NCBI GenBank assembly: GCA_009760855.2
Contig: WPIO01000039.1
Location: 2,373,501-2,437,500, forward strand
Length of the DNA stretch: 64,000 nt
Source of the DNA: Cristatella mucedo
Lineage: Eukaryota > Bryozoa > Phylactolaemata > Cristatellidae
Direction: 5' to 3'
In this document: positions 24,401 through 33,399 of the stretch, in pieces
How positions within the stretch are numbered: position 1 is the stretch's first letter
Layout of the letters: the number at the start of each line of letters is the position of its first letter
Notes under the pieces: model-generated
The model's database searches: none
The model's input: the letters and a program-made list of their open reading frames with translations, nothing else
What the model was told of the DNA's origin: nothing
Made by a program: the position numbers and the translations under genes

Positions 24401-26828
24401 CAGCGCGTTTGTCAGAAGTTGTGTAGCGTGGCAATTGTGAGGCTCGTGAAAGAAAAACCTGGCTGCAGTGTTTTGCGAAAACACGAAGGAACTTTTTGCA
24501 TAAGGCGAATAACCAGTCATTGGTGAGCAGTAGAGGTCAAAACGGAATGCCAGATATGCATGGACCTTATTGGATGTGGTTTTCTTTAAGCTGGATGGAA
24601 TATTCTTCTAATATTGCATTACTGAAAGTAGGCAAACGTGAATTTAGATCTAATTTGTTTGTCGATTGAAAGACCCTTGAAGCCAAGCATTTGATTTTAT
24701 GGAAGGTGATGGAGTCAGTTTTTAGGAACATTTTTTCCTATATCTTAGTGAAAATAGGTTCACTCCTAAGCATTAAGTCGTGTTTATCGTCTACCGATTT
24801 GAGTTTCCTATATGGGAATGTCAGTACTCGCTGCAGCAATTGAGTTGAGACAGTCGTTAGTGCTGGATAGCATAAAGAGAGCCAAGCAGATTGTTCTTGT
24901 CTTAGATTTTTGGTGGCTTAGATACTGCTTAGCGATTAAGTTGGCTACAGAAAGAGGAAACATATTGAAAAGGAATGGTCCAAGCAATATTCACAGGCTT
25001 ACCACAGACTTAAAGGCTCATCTGATAAAAAATCTAGCCCGTTTACATCACTGATCTCTAATTTTTCCCTGGAATAGCACCTTAATTAACTTAACTAACA
25101 ATTGTTGTGCAGTGCTAATGATGCCTGGGCAAGAAAATAGGCACTCAATAATGATTTTGTGATGGATAGCATCAAAAGCACCAAAAGAACCAGCAAGAAG
25201 CAGAGAAAAAGCAAACCAGAAAAGGCCTGGTGGTTTGTTCACCACACTCGCCTGGAAGTGCTGCCGGTGTTCGCAGCTAGGAGCAGGTCATGCCCTGCAA
25301 CGGCCAACAACTGCTATACTGACAATGAGACCGGCTGCTACGTCCTAAGCCACTGCCGACCGATGCTGCAAACAATAATGGCTCGTCTGATTCTGGTTTC
25401 GAGTCACCTAATCAGGACTCTTCTGGCCAGCGAGCTCTCATTCCTCTCGGTAGGTCGTGCCTTCCCGCTCGCCGGGATTCCGGCTCTCAAACCGGACCTG
25501 GTCATCGACAACGGCACTGCCGCGATCATAGTCGATGTAACTGTGCAGTTGGCGGCAGCTGGGATGCCTTGGTGGTGGCGTCCAAGAAAAGGTTGATAAC
25601 CACAAGGCCGTAGCCCAGTCTATCCTGACCGCTGGCTACCGGTCGTCAATGGTGAGGCCCTTCGTGGTCGATTCTCTGGTGGTAGGATAATGAAGCCGGC
25701 CTGGCGGACCTCTGCATCGAGCCCAACAAAGGGGTTGAATTGCGGCAGCTGTGGGTCTCCGACGCCATTTCCGGGTCAGAAGCCGTGTGATCTCTGTTCC
25801 AGAAACTGGAGGCGAATGTAGCCCCGCAGATTAGGGGTCATCATTCTAAGGTACAACGATTTGTTACAATATTTAAATGTAAGTCAGGCAACACGGTCAC
25901 TGTCAGACGGAACGACACCAAAAGTTCAGCTATGCATGTTCTACAGATTTGCCTAAACTCAATCTTACTCTGACCGGTTCCCGGCGAAATTACATTTGCT
26001 GATGGTGACGTACGGTTGTAAATTAGTCTGCTGATTTGGTTTTAGCTGTACAGTAATTTCATTAAAGTATTCGGCAGTATCGCGGATAGGACTGAATTAC
26101 TGATTTGCTGCTTCCAAGAGTGTTGGAATTCCGTGTGCGTATTTTACTTGCAGGCTTGACAGAAAGTGCAATAAAACAACCACAATTGGTGGAGTGACAA
26201 TCACGGAGGGTATGACTGTCAATGTAGCCGTATACGCCATGCATCATGACACTGATTATTGGGTTGATCCCTTCACTTTCACACCCGAGAGGTTTGTGGC
26301 GCTGGATAGACAATTTTTGCTCTTTGCCTTTTTCTTATGTTTCACGTTGTATTTTTGCATTTCAGACACCACTATCAAACTATTTATTTCAGTAATTCGC
26401 CATTACTTATAGGTTTACACCTGAAGCAAAGGCTAAGCTTCATCCTTTCGTATATTTACCGTTCGGTGCTGGGCCTAGAAACTGTATTGGCATGAGGCTG
26501 GCACTTTTGGAAGCCAAATCAGCCATTGTCAACTTGCTGTCCAAGTACGAAATTCGTACTTGCAATGAAACAGCGGTACGTTACTTGTTTACAAAACTAT
26601 AGTCGATTCTGATTTTGTGTCGGTACTAATCGAAACGGCCATTGATGTGTTTTTTTTTTTATCAAGGATGTCTTAAATTGAGTTGTGCAACAGTGAGCAT
26701 CACTAATAACTTATGAGACCAGCTTTTTCTTGCAGAAACCACCCTTGAAATTTGGTCCATCATTCGGCCTCATCTCTTCAGCCGAACCAATCAAGCTAGT
26801 CTTCAACAAAAGACAGGCGACATTTTGA
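5221..26828 (+). CDS. Cytochrome P450 copy A, CYP3/CYP5-like, 12 exons, intact
   Basis: Heme-thiolate monooxygenase of the CYP3 clan, expected to be anchored in the endoplasmic reticulum membrane. Exons: 5221-5294, 9154-9250, 9458-9510, 9657-9873, 12844-12926, 13060-13223, 13342-13466, 14241-14349, 15765-16011, 26154-26291, 26413-26575, 26736-26828. Together they give 1563 bp, a 520-residue protein, close to the usual 500 or so for this clan. Residues 1-25 are a hydrophobic anchor, followed by a GPKPLP hinge near residue 41. Helix C has WRHVR (129-133), the I helix AGYDTV (324-329), the K helix ETLR (380-383), then PERF (434-437) and the heme loop [10 protein letters not shown] with Cys460. 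All introns are GT-AG and all phases join. Intron 9 is about 10.1 kb and full of transposons. The resemblance is to CYP3A and thromboxane synthase; the substrate is unknown. A splice-site error of a few bases in single exons is possible, but the frame supports the model. Confidence 0.93.
6265..7545 (-). mobile_element. LINE-A, antisense, with reverse-transcriptase catalytic motif
   Basis: Read on the - strand, a frame at 7198-7521 contains [12 protein letters not shown], the catalytic YADD box. The fragments at 6983-7246 ([20 protein letters not shown]) and 6509-7005 ([27 protein letters not shown]) follow. The 3' tail with (AAT)n on the + strand is near 6275-6290. It is frameshifted and 5' truncated. 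It lies in intron 1 of copy A. Confidence 0.88.
7546..7655 (+). repeat. tRNA-derived SINE family 1, 5' truncated
   Basis: A box-B-like GGGATCGAGCTCC is followed by the family tail (GAATAGAGATTAAGTTCTCTT, GGTGCTATAC). It runs straight into a CA/TA microsatellite. Confidence 0.7.
7662..7755. repeat. Compound (CA)n-(TA)n microsatellite
   Basis: Long CA run followed by a TA run, immediately after a SINE tail. Confidence 0.97.
8045..8780 (-). mobile_element. LINE-A, antisense, decayed
   Basis: Aligns by eye with the 6265-7000 copy: A/T tail near 8050-8095, then a diverged tail and C-terminal part ([32 protein letters not shown]) in one frame at 8336-8659. Confidence 0.65.
9154..9250 (+). CDS. 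P450-A exon 2 (proline-rich hinge)
   Basis: The exon lies between a polypyrimidine-CAG acceptor and a GTAAGC donor. It encodes [13 protein letters not shown] and then the hinge [11 protein letters not shown], which is typical of microsomal P450s just after the anchor. Its 97 bp match copy B. Confidence 0.93.
9458..9510 (+). CDS. P450-A exon 3
   Basis: This 53-bp exon (CAG acceptor, GTATGC donor) encodes [18 protein letters not shown], the helix A region with the conserved Tyr-Gly pair. It ends in phase 2, and copy B has an exon of the same length and phase. Confidence 0.9.
9657..9873 (+). CDS. P450-A exon 4 (helix C, WxxxR)
   Basis: This 217-bp exon covers residues 75-147. It contains [18 protein letters not shown], then [22 protein letters not shown]. 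Trp129 and Arg133 form the helix C motif that contacts a heme propionate. The donor is GTCAGT, and a SINE follows almost directly in the intron. Confidence 0.94.
9900..10055 (+). repeat. tRNA-derived SINE family 1
   Basis: Box-A-like ATGGTTAGGGTACTCGCC, box-B-like GGGCATGAGCCCC and the tail with GGGCGCTATACAAAATAATT. It lies in intron 4 of P450-A, about 27 bp after exon 4. Confidence 0.8.
10178..10312 (-). repeat. tRNA-derived SINE family 1, antisense
   Basis: On the - strand: CCAGCGGTTAAGGTACTCGC (box A region), GGGCTCGAGCCC (box B region), then GCGCCTGAATTGAGATTTAG and GACGCTATACAAATGAAT. It is complete or nearly so. Confidence 0.88.
10320..11685. other. Intron 4 of P450-A, no repeat recognised
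   Basis: AT-rich. No coding exon, LINE text or SINE boxes seen. Confidence 0.4.
11690..12715 (+). mobile_element. LINE-A 3' part
   Basis: Parallel to the 1262-2290 copy: [15 protein letters not shown]-like text, [14 protein letters not shown], then [13 protein letters not shown], a tail with GCAAATGTAAAGAGCC and ATT repeats at about 12690-12712. Stops and frameshifts throughout. In intron 4 of P450-A. Confidence 0.83.
12844..12926 (+). CDS. P450-A exon 5
   Basis: This 83-bp exon (CAG acceptor, GTGAGC donor) encodes [20 protein letters not shown] and a short linker, the helix D region after KLKQ. It ends in phase 2. Confidence 0.88.
13060..13223 (+). CDS. P450-A exon 6
   Basis: This 164-bp exon encodes [20 protein letters not shown], then the [16 protein letters not shown] region. 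It matches the helix E-F region of CYP3A proteins (YSMDVI..FG). The donor is GTAAGT, phase 1. Confidence 0.93.
13342..13466 (+). CDS. P450-A exon 7
   Basis: This 125-bp exon (CAG acceptor, GTAAGT donor) encodes [16 protein letters not shown] and [19 protein letters not shown], the helix F-G and substrate-access region. It is one codon longer than the copy B exon. Confidence 0.9.
14241..14349 (+). CDS. P450-A exon 8
   Basis: This 109-bp exon encodes [16 protein letters not shown], the conserved helix H start (R.DF...), and an acidic linker ending LLWTTE. The donor is GTAACG, phase 1. Confidence 0.9.
14425..14595 (+). mobile_element. LINE-B 3' tail fragment
   Basis: Only the untranslated tail: TTTGTTGCGTGAGACGAAGT, GGCTGTGAGTGCGCTATAC, and the terminal ACATTACATTAAATTAC repeats. 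In intron 8 of P450-A. Confidence 0.8.
14600..15764. other. Intron 8 of P450-A, unassigned part
   Basis: AT-rich, no recognisable repeat family or exon. Confidence 0.4.
15765..16011 (+). CDS. P450-A exon 9 (I helix and ExxR)
   Basis: This 247-bp exon covers residues 308-390. The I helix reads [13 protein letters not shown], with Asp327-Thr328 as the proton-relay pair. The K helix [12 protein letters not shown] holds Glu380 and Arg383. The acceptor is TAG and the donor GTAAGC. Against copy B, 67 of 83 residues are identical by my count. Confidence 0.96.
16540..19585 (+). mobile_element. LINE-B, nearly full-length, dead
   Basis: Non-LTR retrotransposon in intron 9 of P450-A. In order, in broken frames: an endonuclease-like start ([18 protein letters not shown] near 16590, [10 protein letters not shown]), the endonuclease core ([11 protein letters not shown] near 16985), [14 protein letters not shown] near 17110, a linker ([16 protein letters not shown] at about 17715), the reverse transcriptase ([10 protein letters not shown] near 18050, [13 protein letters not shown] near 18260, [20 protein letters not shown] near 18435, degraded YADD box YIYDDDT then stop near 18540), the C-terminal part ([20 protein letters not shown] near 18945) and the family tail to about 19580. 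Many stops and frameshifts. The true 5' end is not fixed and may reach about 16300. Confidence 0.88.
21380..21490 (-). mobile_element. LINE-A tail fragment, antisense
   Basis: (TAA)n on the + strand followed by TGCACTTGATAAAGCGCCCT and GTGCTTTACATTTGCTGCAAA, the reverse complement of the LINE-A 3' end. It appears inserted in the Gypsy remnant. Confidence 0.8.
21855..22045 (-). mobile_element. SPIN-like non-autonomous hAT transposon (191 bp)
   Basis: On the - strand it starts CAGCGGTTCTCAACCTGTGG and continues through GGGTCGAACGACCC and CGCCTAAGACCACCGGAAAG to CCTTCCTAATG-type text; the other end on the + strand is CAGTGGTTCCCAACCTTCCT. These are the termini known from the SPIN/Charlie-type hAT group. 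Flanks 21847-21854 (ACCAAGAG) and 22046-22053 (ACCTAGAG) match 7 of 8, the 8-bp target duplication expected for hAT. It carries no transposase and interrupts the Gypsy remnant. Confidence 0.92.
23161..24269. other. Intron 9 of P450-A, unassigned part
   Basis: No coding text or repeat boxes recognised. It could include the 5' LTR or gag region of the Gypsy element, but no match was seen. Confidence 0.35.
24270..25205 (-). mobile_element. Diverged LINE (third group), antisense
   Basis: The + strand has GAACCTAAAAGTGAGTCTGA, CACTTTGAAGC and TGGCTGCAGTGTT in the same order as antisense LINE-A copies, and the distal part (GATGGATAGCATCAAAAGCA) resembles the antisense [10 protein letters not shown]-coding stretch of LINE-B. 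Too decayed to name. Confidence 0.55.
25225..25860 (+). mobile_element. REL-endonuclease non-LTR retrotransposon, C-terminal fragment
   Basis: One frame (25159-25596) has a Cys-rich C...[12 protein letters not shown] knuckle, then [20 protein letters not shown], the PD...D pattern of the restriction-like endonuclease in R2/NeSL/HERO-type elements. A second frame carries on with [20 protein letters not shown]. Frameshifted. In intron 9 of P450-A; a sister fragment is at 48715-49470. Confidence 0.75.
26154..26291 (+). CDS. P450-A exon 10
   Basis: This 138-bp exon encodes [20 protein letters not shown], then [21 protein letters not shown]: the beta sheet after the K helix and the start of the PERF motif. 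It lies about 10.1 kb after exon 9. The donor is GTTTGT, a weaker match than the others. Confidence 0.93.
26413..26575 (+). CDS. P450-A exon 11 (heme loop)
   Basis: This 163-bp exon encodes [20 protein letters not shown], then [15 protein letters not shown]. Cys460 is the expected fifth heme ligand, and FxxGxRxCxG is complete. The acceptor is TAG and the donor GTACGT. Confidence 0.96.
26736..26828 (+). CDS. P450-A exon 12 (C terminus)
   Basis: This 93-bp exon encodes [20 protein letters not shown], a short basic tail and TGA. It is the C-terminal beta hairpin typical of the CYP3 clan. The tail is 15 residues shorter than in copy B. Confidence 0.92.
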   Translation, partial: KPPLKFGPSFGLISSAEPIKLVFNKRQATF

Positions 26829-27247
26829 AAGAAGCTTCACCTACTATCCAAGAAGAGCTCTTCAATAAGGATAATGACAACCTGAATATGTTATCTGCTA
26901 AATTATCAAACATGAAAAAATGCAGTTTCGGTGTTGGTTCTCTGGAATTTAAGCAAATTTGCCGGAGCTTACACCTTACTATGTCCATGCTTCCAGAAAT
27001 CATAACTCAATATATAATATTTTATATTTTGCGAGCATCTGTTAAGGGCTTCTTTTTAGAAACTTTTGTCAGTGCTATTTAATGTTTTTCCAAAATTACC
27101 CTGGGAAATTTGCGATTATTTCTGGAATTATTGCTCGAGGAAATTCACCATGACCGAAGGCTGGCACTCGAAAACACATTCTTACTCCAAAAATCAGTGA
27201 GAACATTGCGGGATGTCTGCACATCTATTTCCGTGGAAAGCTATTTT

Positions 27248-27330
27248 ATGATAATAATAATAATATTGCACTTGATAAAGCGCCCTCAGAGAACTTAATC
27301 TCTCTTATGATCTTCCTTTCACTATAATAG
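27248..27330 (-). mobile_element. LINE-A tail fragment, antisense
   Basis: AATAATAATAAT followed by TTGCACTTGATAAAGCGCCC and a short part of the tail. Confidence 0.75.
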
Positions 27331-27964
27331 GCAAGCACTTCACCATCCAAGTAACCAAGTCACGGAATCTTTAGAAAGAAATCTCGTATAGGATGAGAGT
27401 TATGGAGTTATCTCCCTCTCAGCACCTCCCTATAGGAGTTATCTCCCTCTCAGCACATTTATTGATCTTTCCTAAATACTTATTGAAAAACTTGCATTCA
27501 AATTGGCACAACCAACAGGGGTAACATGAGCTACATTTTGATATAACCATAGCTTTTGCGATGACCTTGTGAAGATATGTAAAAGTCAAGCTCACATTTT
27601 CAGCTGGAATTAGCCAGACAAGGCTATCTTGGAAATTCAACCGATTCATTACTATGCATTGCTAAAATATGAAAAACCTCTGAAACGATTCAAGACACTT
27701 TTATTTCCACTTATCTTAAAAAAAATGAAAAATATTTTTTACGTGTACACAATCACAGTAATCAGCAAAGTTGATCATGCGATATTAAAAGACCGAGGCA
27801 CACGAATATTACTTTAGATACAAACAAACTGAGAGATATCCGAGTCAAACAAGTCAGCCATTGCATATATTTTAAATTTGAAGTTGGCGTGGCCCTAATT
27901 TTCCATGCGGCAGAATTTCCAAGGTGTTAAAGACATTGTTTGGGCAAACCTCGGTGAAATCAAG
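27331..27964. other. Intergenic, no gene recognised
   Basis: AT-rich. A short duplicated stretch (TTATCTCCCTCTCAGCAC) occurs twice near 27408-27460. Otherwise unremarkable. Confidence 0.4.
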
Positions 27965-28740
27965 TAATAATGCAAATTAAAATAACAACAATAACATAAT
28001 AATACACTTATTATAACGCCCTCGGAAAACTCAATATCTTTCTAGGTGCTTTACATTTGCTTCAAATTCGACGCAATAGAAGGGTGAGTGGTATCGTGCT
28101 CGATAAACAACAAAAATAAAATGATTAGGGGTGACGTCGAAAGGGTAAGCATGCAACTGTGGTTAGTGGGGGCTTGCACATTGTCAGCACCCTTAAGCAC
28201 TTAAAGGAAGAATCACAGGGACCCAATAAATGCTGTCATAACTAGGTGAGTTTTAATTTCTTTTTGCATGTGGTTAAGTCTTGGGTGTGAGGGAAGTCGG
28301 AAGTGAGTTCCAAGTTTTGGGAGCATACGAACTAAAAGCGTGGTCTCCAAAAGATTCGAGGTTCGTTTAATTTATAGGTAAACAGCTATATTCCGAAAAG
28401 CGGGTGGTGCGATGCTTAGCCAGGTGGCGTAGTAGATCGGATAGATAGACTGGAGCCAAAGAATAAAGAAACCTCAAAGTCAGTGGAAAGACTTCGAAGT
28501 CAATGCATTGCTTGACTGGGAGCCAGTGCAGGTTGGCAAAATTTGTGCGATGCGACAACTGAGTAGCTTACGACAGACAAGCTAGCTGCAGAATTATGCT
28601 CCAGCTGTAAGTGCCTGATTGCACAGGCCGGTAGGCCAGCAAGCATTGAGTTAGAGACGTCAAAACGAGAAGTCACAAATGCTTGAACTAGCTCAGATGT
28701 AAGGCTTGCAAACGATTTACATACTGGCCCAAATCACTCG
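27965..28740 (-). mobile_element. LINE-A 3' part, antisense
   Basis: AAT-rich end near 27970-28010, reverse-complemented tail, then [20 protein letters not shown] on the - strand near 28500-28550. It ends near 28715-28740. Decayed. Confidence 0.8.
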
Positions 28741-29281
28741 ATTAACTGTGGTGTAACTTTAAGCACATACTAGGGAGTGTGTAACTTAAGTTTCACATTA
28801 ATTCAATCATTGTTAGCATATTAGTGACATTTGCTCGACACTTCGGCAGCTTTATGACAAAACAGCTTTTTATCAAAATAGGTCCTAATACACTAAGGAC
28901 CAAAGTAATAGCAAGACATTTAAAATGATGTCTGCATACAAAAAAATCATACATTCTGAGTCTAACTATCCATGCTATTAGATCACTATTATTGGAGATA
29001 TGACATAAGATACCGAGATAGCAAGATGTCGAGGGCTGGAATTTGAATGGGTCGTGAAGGCTAGCTAAAGTTACTGTGATAGAAACTACCCAAAACGACA
29101 GAGCTATGCGTTGCACAAAAATGTTTCCGAATACGTCAACCTTAACACAATAATTTAGCATCACATGAAAATTACCAAGATAACTAGCGTGTTTGCCGCA
29201 CTCAAGCTCGCCTGTGAGGCCTACGACAGGTGAGACGTCTTAGCCGCATTCGCTATTCAAATCTTATGCTTTCACCTGCAC

Positions 29282-29372
29282 ATATGCCCTGGGGCTCGAG
29301 CCCCGAGGCAGATGTGAAGTGCCTGAATACAGATTAAGTTCTCTTAGGGTGATATACAAATGAATTATTTAT
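29282..29372 (+). repeat. SINE family 1, box B to tail
   Basis: GGGGCTCGAGCCCCGAGGCA followed by GTGCCTGAATACAGATTAAG and GATATACAAATGAATTA. Just before it, CACATATGCCCTGGGG is the antisense version of the same segment, so two opposed copies seem to meet at the CTCGAG palindrome. Confidence 0.8.
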
Positions 29373-29436
29373 TTAGTATTTACTCATCACCAGGAGTATT
29401 TGTCACTTCGGCTGCAGAACTTTGAAGTTTTCAAAT

Positions 29437-29570
29437 GCTGGTTTGACACAGCGGTTAAGGCGCTCGCCCCGACCAAGGTCTTGCTGAGGTCGCGGGCTCG
29501 AGCCCCGAGGCATATGTGAAGCGCCTGAATAGAGATTCAGTTTTTTGGGGCGCTATACAAATGAATTATA
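29437..29570 (+). repeat. tRNA-derived SINE family 1, complete
   Basis: Best-preserved copy: box A region ACAGCGGTTAAGGCGCTCGC, box B region GCGGGCTCGAGCCCC, then GCGCCTGAATAGAGATTCAG and GGCGCTATACAAATGAATTA. Possible RNA polymerase III promoter boxes are intact. The tail resembles LINE-A. Confidence 0.9.
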
Positions 29571-30756
29571 TTTTCTGCTTACATTTTAAGAACTTAATTT
29601 CCCTGCGTCACACTCCTGACTGCTGGAATCGGTTAGACGGCAGGAGGAACGTGTGGGTGCTTTAGATTTTTGGAGTTTTGTCGTCTGAAATCGGAAAAAT
29701 GATACCTAGGGCAAAAGGGTGTCTCCAAAGTGCGGGCTTACAATCTACGCAATCATTTGCGCCAGATAATTATCTTTTTTCTAAAACGGCCGATCCTGCA
29801 TACTTTCGTGATGTAACTTCTTTGATTGAAATATATACAATACTATCGACCTAGCACTTAATGTGAGTACATGAACATATCACTCAGCACTGCTATGAGG
29901 TGTAATCACGTACATTATGTTTATCGTTAGGGAGCAGCCAAGTGCTCAGAGATGTTTATTGGTTTAGCACTGGTATCTTGAGAGAATCTTGTATGTCTTT
30001 TCTTATAGAAGGCTACTGTGGATGTAACAAGCTTTTTGGCAGCACTTAAGCCATTGAGTGCATCGTGGTGGACAGTGAAAAAGGTTAATGCCCAATATTT
30101 TCTCAAGCTACACCGACTATTTCCTTGGGTTAAAAACGCAGCCACGTTGCGGGCTGGATAATTGTTTCCAAGAAGTCCTGAAAAAAATGTCGTAATTCCA
30201 ACTAAATAAAAACCCTAACAATTATGAATGCACGTCTCACATGTTCCTCGAACAGATGCAGCGAGTCCTAAATAAGATGTAAAAAGGCGTTAAAAGGGTA
30301 GTTCAAAGAAAATTTAGCTGATGTATACGTAACTTTGTTGTACATGGAAGATCGTTGAGCAAAAGAAGTAACAGCTCTGAGACCAAAATTGCATTTATTT
30401 ATTTTGTTCTTAACTCTTCGAAATAGTCCCAATTTACCTATACAATATGTGGCTTTTCAAACGGTTTAGAAATGATTAGTCTTTAAAGCAATTAAGGTAG
30501 CCTCTTGTGTCCTAACTCCCGATCTAACCGGAAAGAACATACCAACGGCACACCACTAAAGGAGTAGCCAAGGAGCTTGGTGCTGTCATAGCACAGCAAA
30601 GACCTTACATCTAAAAAAATAATGACCAGATAACACTGGAGTAATCGGCCAGCTCTTCGTGACAAAGGTCCGGCTTTCGAGTCTTCTCATGACACCACAT
30701 TCTCCTCATAAGATTGGCCTGGAGCTGAGCTAGCATGAGGATCACTCAGATTTAAT
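29571..30756. other. Intergenic, no gene recognised
   Basis: No repeat family or coding text seen. Confidence 0.4.
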
Positions 30757-32850
30757 GTGATGTATCTCCGTCTGTAACTCCACAAAGCCATACAGACTAT
30801 GCGGGTGTTACGAAGGAGAGTTTTTTATAGCACACTCACAGCCTAAGCACCTTTTGGTACGAATTCGGGAGCCAACAGACTTAGTCTCACACAACAAAGA
30901 GACACTTGGAAGCATAACAGAGACATTAGGGGATTTGAGGTAGTGAGTTGCATGCAAATAGCAGCTCAGGATCTCTGAAAAGGATTAGCCATTGTCGGCA
31001 GTAAGAGAGTAGTTGTCATTGCCTAAGAGTTGTGGAAGCACATTCACCAGCCTAGGACCTGCAGAACTAAAGCTTCTGTCGCCAACGGTCTTTGAACAAA
31101 GGAATAGAACGGCTAATTTATTGACCACACAGGACCTGAGGGCACGAGGAGGCTGAACTCGGTGCAACAGTTCAGCTAGGTATGAAGGAGTCAAGCCATG
31201 GCGGGCGTTGTGGGTCAGCATAAGTACTTTGCTCAGTATTCGTTGATTAACCGACAGCCATACCAGCTGTTTTAGTAAAGCAGACCCGTGTTTGAACCTC
31301 TGGGACTTGAAAACTAGCCTTGCAGCCATATACCTAGCTAGCTGCAGTGGGCTAGTTGCTTTCCTTGGTGGCCAAGCCAAATGGGATATTTAATCTAGTC
31401 GAGACATAACTTAAGAGCATGTCAAAATTTTTGCAAGCCACTGTGGAAGACAGCTCCTAAACTTAGATATGGATCGGACGTGATGGCTAGCCGTAGAAGC
31501 AGTCTTCTGAATAAAGACTTAAAAATGTATGCAGTTTTCGAAAAAGAAACCTGAATTTCGAGCACACGGTGATGGTCACACGACAGCATCACCTAGTAGG
31601 AAAGCAACGCCTTTTAATCCAGCCACATGCTTAGGGTGTCCTATGATCAGCAGTTCGGTTTTATATATAAATATATAGTTCATTTATATAGCACCCAAAG
31701 AGAACTTAATCCCTATTCAGGTGCTTTACATATGCCTTGGGGCTCGAGCCCACGACCTCAGTCAGACCTTGGTCGGGGCGAGCACCTTAACCGCTAGACC
31801 AAACCAGCTCTTTTATCGTCATTTAGTTACAAGAAGTTTACCGACATCACGGATCGAATGCCAGCAAGCCAAGCATTCAGTTCATCAGTTGCTGCAGCAG
31901 ATTCCGATGATTTAGATGGCGAATACAGTTGAGTATCGTCAGCATAAAAGTGATATCACAGTCCGTGGGCCTTAATTACTTTTCCCAGAGGTTGAGTACA
32001 AATAGAGAACAGCCTGGACCGATCACGGACCCTTGAGGGACTCCGCAGCTGACCAGTCTCGTGTGTGAGGTGACCATTCTCGCCAGTGCCTCATCTGCCA
32101 GACCGATGGTTGTTTTTAAACGTTCAAGCAGGACATTTTGATCGATGCTGTCAAAGGCAGCTGATAGATCTAGCAGACCTACGACAGTGACATTCCCGTC
32201 ATCGTTGTGACCTAGAATGTCATTTTTAACACGGAGGAAAGCAGTGTCACTGAAATGCTGTCTGTTGAACTCGATTGAAATGTTTCTGATGTTTCATTCT
32301 TTTCAATATGTGCAATCAGTTCCTTTAAGACAATTTTTTCAAGAACCTTTCACCGAAAAGGAAGAAAGGAAACTGGGCAATAGTATGCAAGGACCTCTGT
32401 ATCTAATCTAGGGTTTGCATGTGTTGGTCTAACGATTGCTGATTTGATGAAATTATGTACGACCCTTTTTGCCAAAGAAGCATTAAAAATCTCGGTTATG
32501 GCAGGGCTAATTTGGTCAGCTAATGAAAACCACAGAGATGATGGGTGATGGGTCTTTAGGAGAGGAGCTATTTTTCTCTAGATCTTATTAAGGTAGCCAA
32601 ATTGGATGCAGAAACCTCTGAAAATCTTTTAAAGAAGGTAACAGATGGTGATTCCGAAATTTCTTTACTCGGAGGGGGCTTTATGGGGGCACGAACGTGC
32701 AAATTCTTCTCAGTAAAGAAAGCTGAAAAATTGGACCTGAATTTCTGCTCGACACAAGAATCCAATAGATTTACCAGTTTTATGTCGTTGTTTATATTGG
32801 AAGCACAAAGTATGTTAGTGGCCATCAAAATACTCTTCCGGTGAATCACA
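30757..32850 (-). mobile_element. LINE-B, antisense, with nested SINE
   Basis: From the 3' tail (TGATGTATCTCCGTCTGTAA on the + strand) through the C-terminal part (30985-31380, - strand: LVFKSQRFKHGSALLKQLVW, TVGDRSFSSAGPRL), the reverse transcriptase (antisense text at 31820-32250), to the linker (32568-32849, - strand: AFFTEKNLHVRAPIKPPPSK). Broken in many places and interrupted by a SINE at 31665-31810. Confidence 0.85.
31665..31810 (-). repeat. SINE family 1 inserted in LINE-B
   Basis: On the - strand: CTAGCGGTTAAGGTGCTCGC, GGGCTCGAGCCCC and the tail GCACCTGAATAGGGATTAAG. It is flanked by TTTTAT at 31659-31664 and 31811-31816, consistent with a target-site duplication of at least 6 bp. 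Confidence 0.88.
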
Positions 32851-32974
32851 TTCTCATCTTGGATAGGAATCAGTGATGGCTAGTTATGGAGGCCGTTTTT
32901 CGGATGAAACTTATATACTTAGGCCCCGAAATTGTGTCTTACGCCACGCCTAAAAGAAATATGTCTTAGGCTAA

Positions 32975-33295
32975 GCCTAACTTACGAGCACATGATGTCG
33001 GTCGCATAACACAGTCATCCATTAGAAGAGTGAGTTCTTCTGGTTCAGCCTCAAGCTTAGGGCGTCTAATTTATAGCAGCTCCGTTTTATCGTCGTTAAG
33101 TTTTATAAGATTAGCCGTCATACATTATCAAATGTCTGCAAGGCAAGCGCTCTATGAGTCGCTTCGGCAGAATCTGACAGTGTAAATGACATATGCTTCC
33201 GAGTATCAGCAGCATAAAAGTGATAGCCGATTTCATGGGCCGAATCACTTTTACCAGAGTTTCAGTATAAATAAAAAAGCCAAGGACCGTGTAAA
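32975..33295 (-). mobile_element. LINE-B fragment, second antisense piece
   Basis: Repeats the antisense text around the catalytic region seen at 740-1030 and 31550-32000 (CATAAAAGTGATAGCCGATT, CAGTATAAATAAAAAAGCCA), so it is a separate copy next to the previous one. Confidence 0.7.
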
Positions 33296-33399
33296 GCTGT
33301 CAACTGCTGCTTCTGCTTTGTGATTTGTAGACCATTCTATTTGTGGATAGCAGAATTTAGATTGCAGGGATTCTGTGCATCTGGGTTACAAGCTTAATT

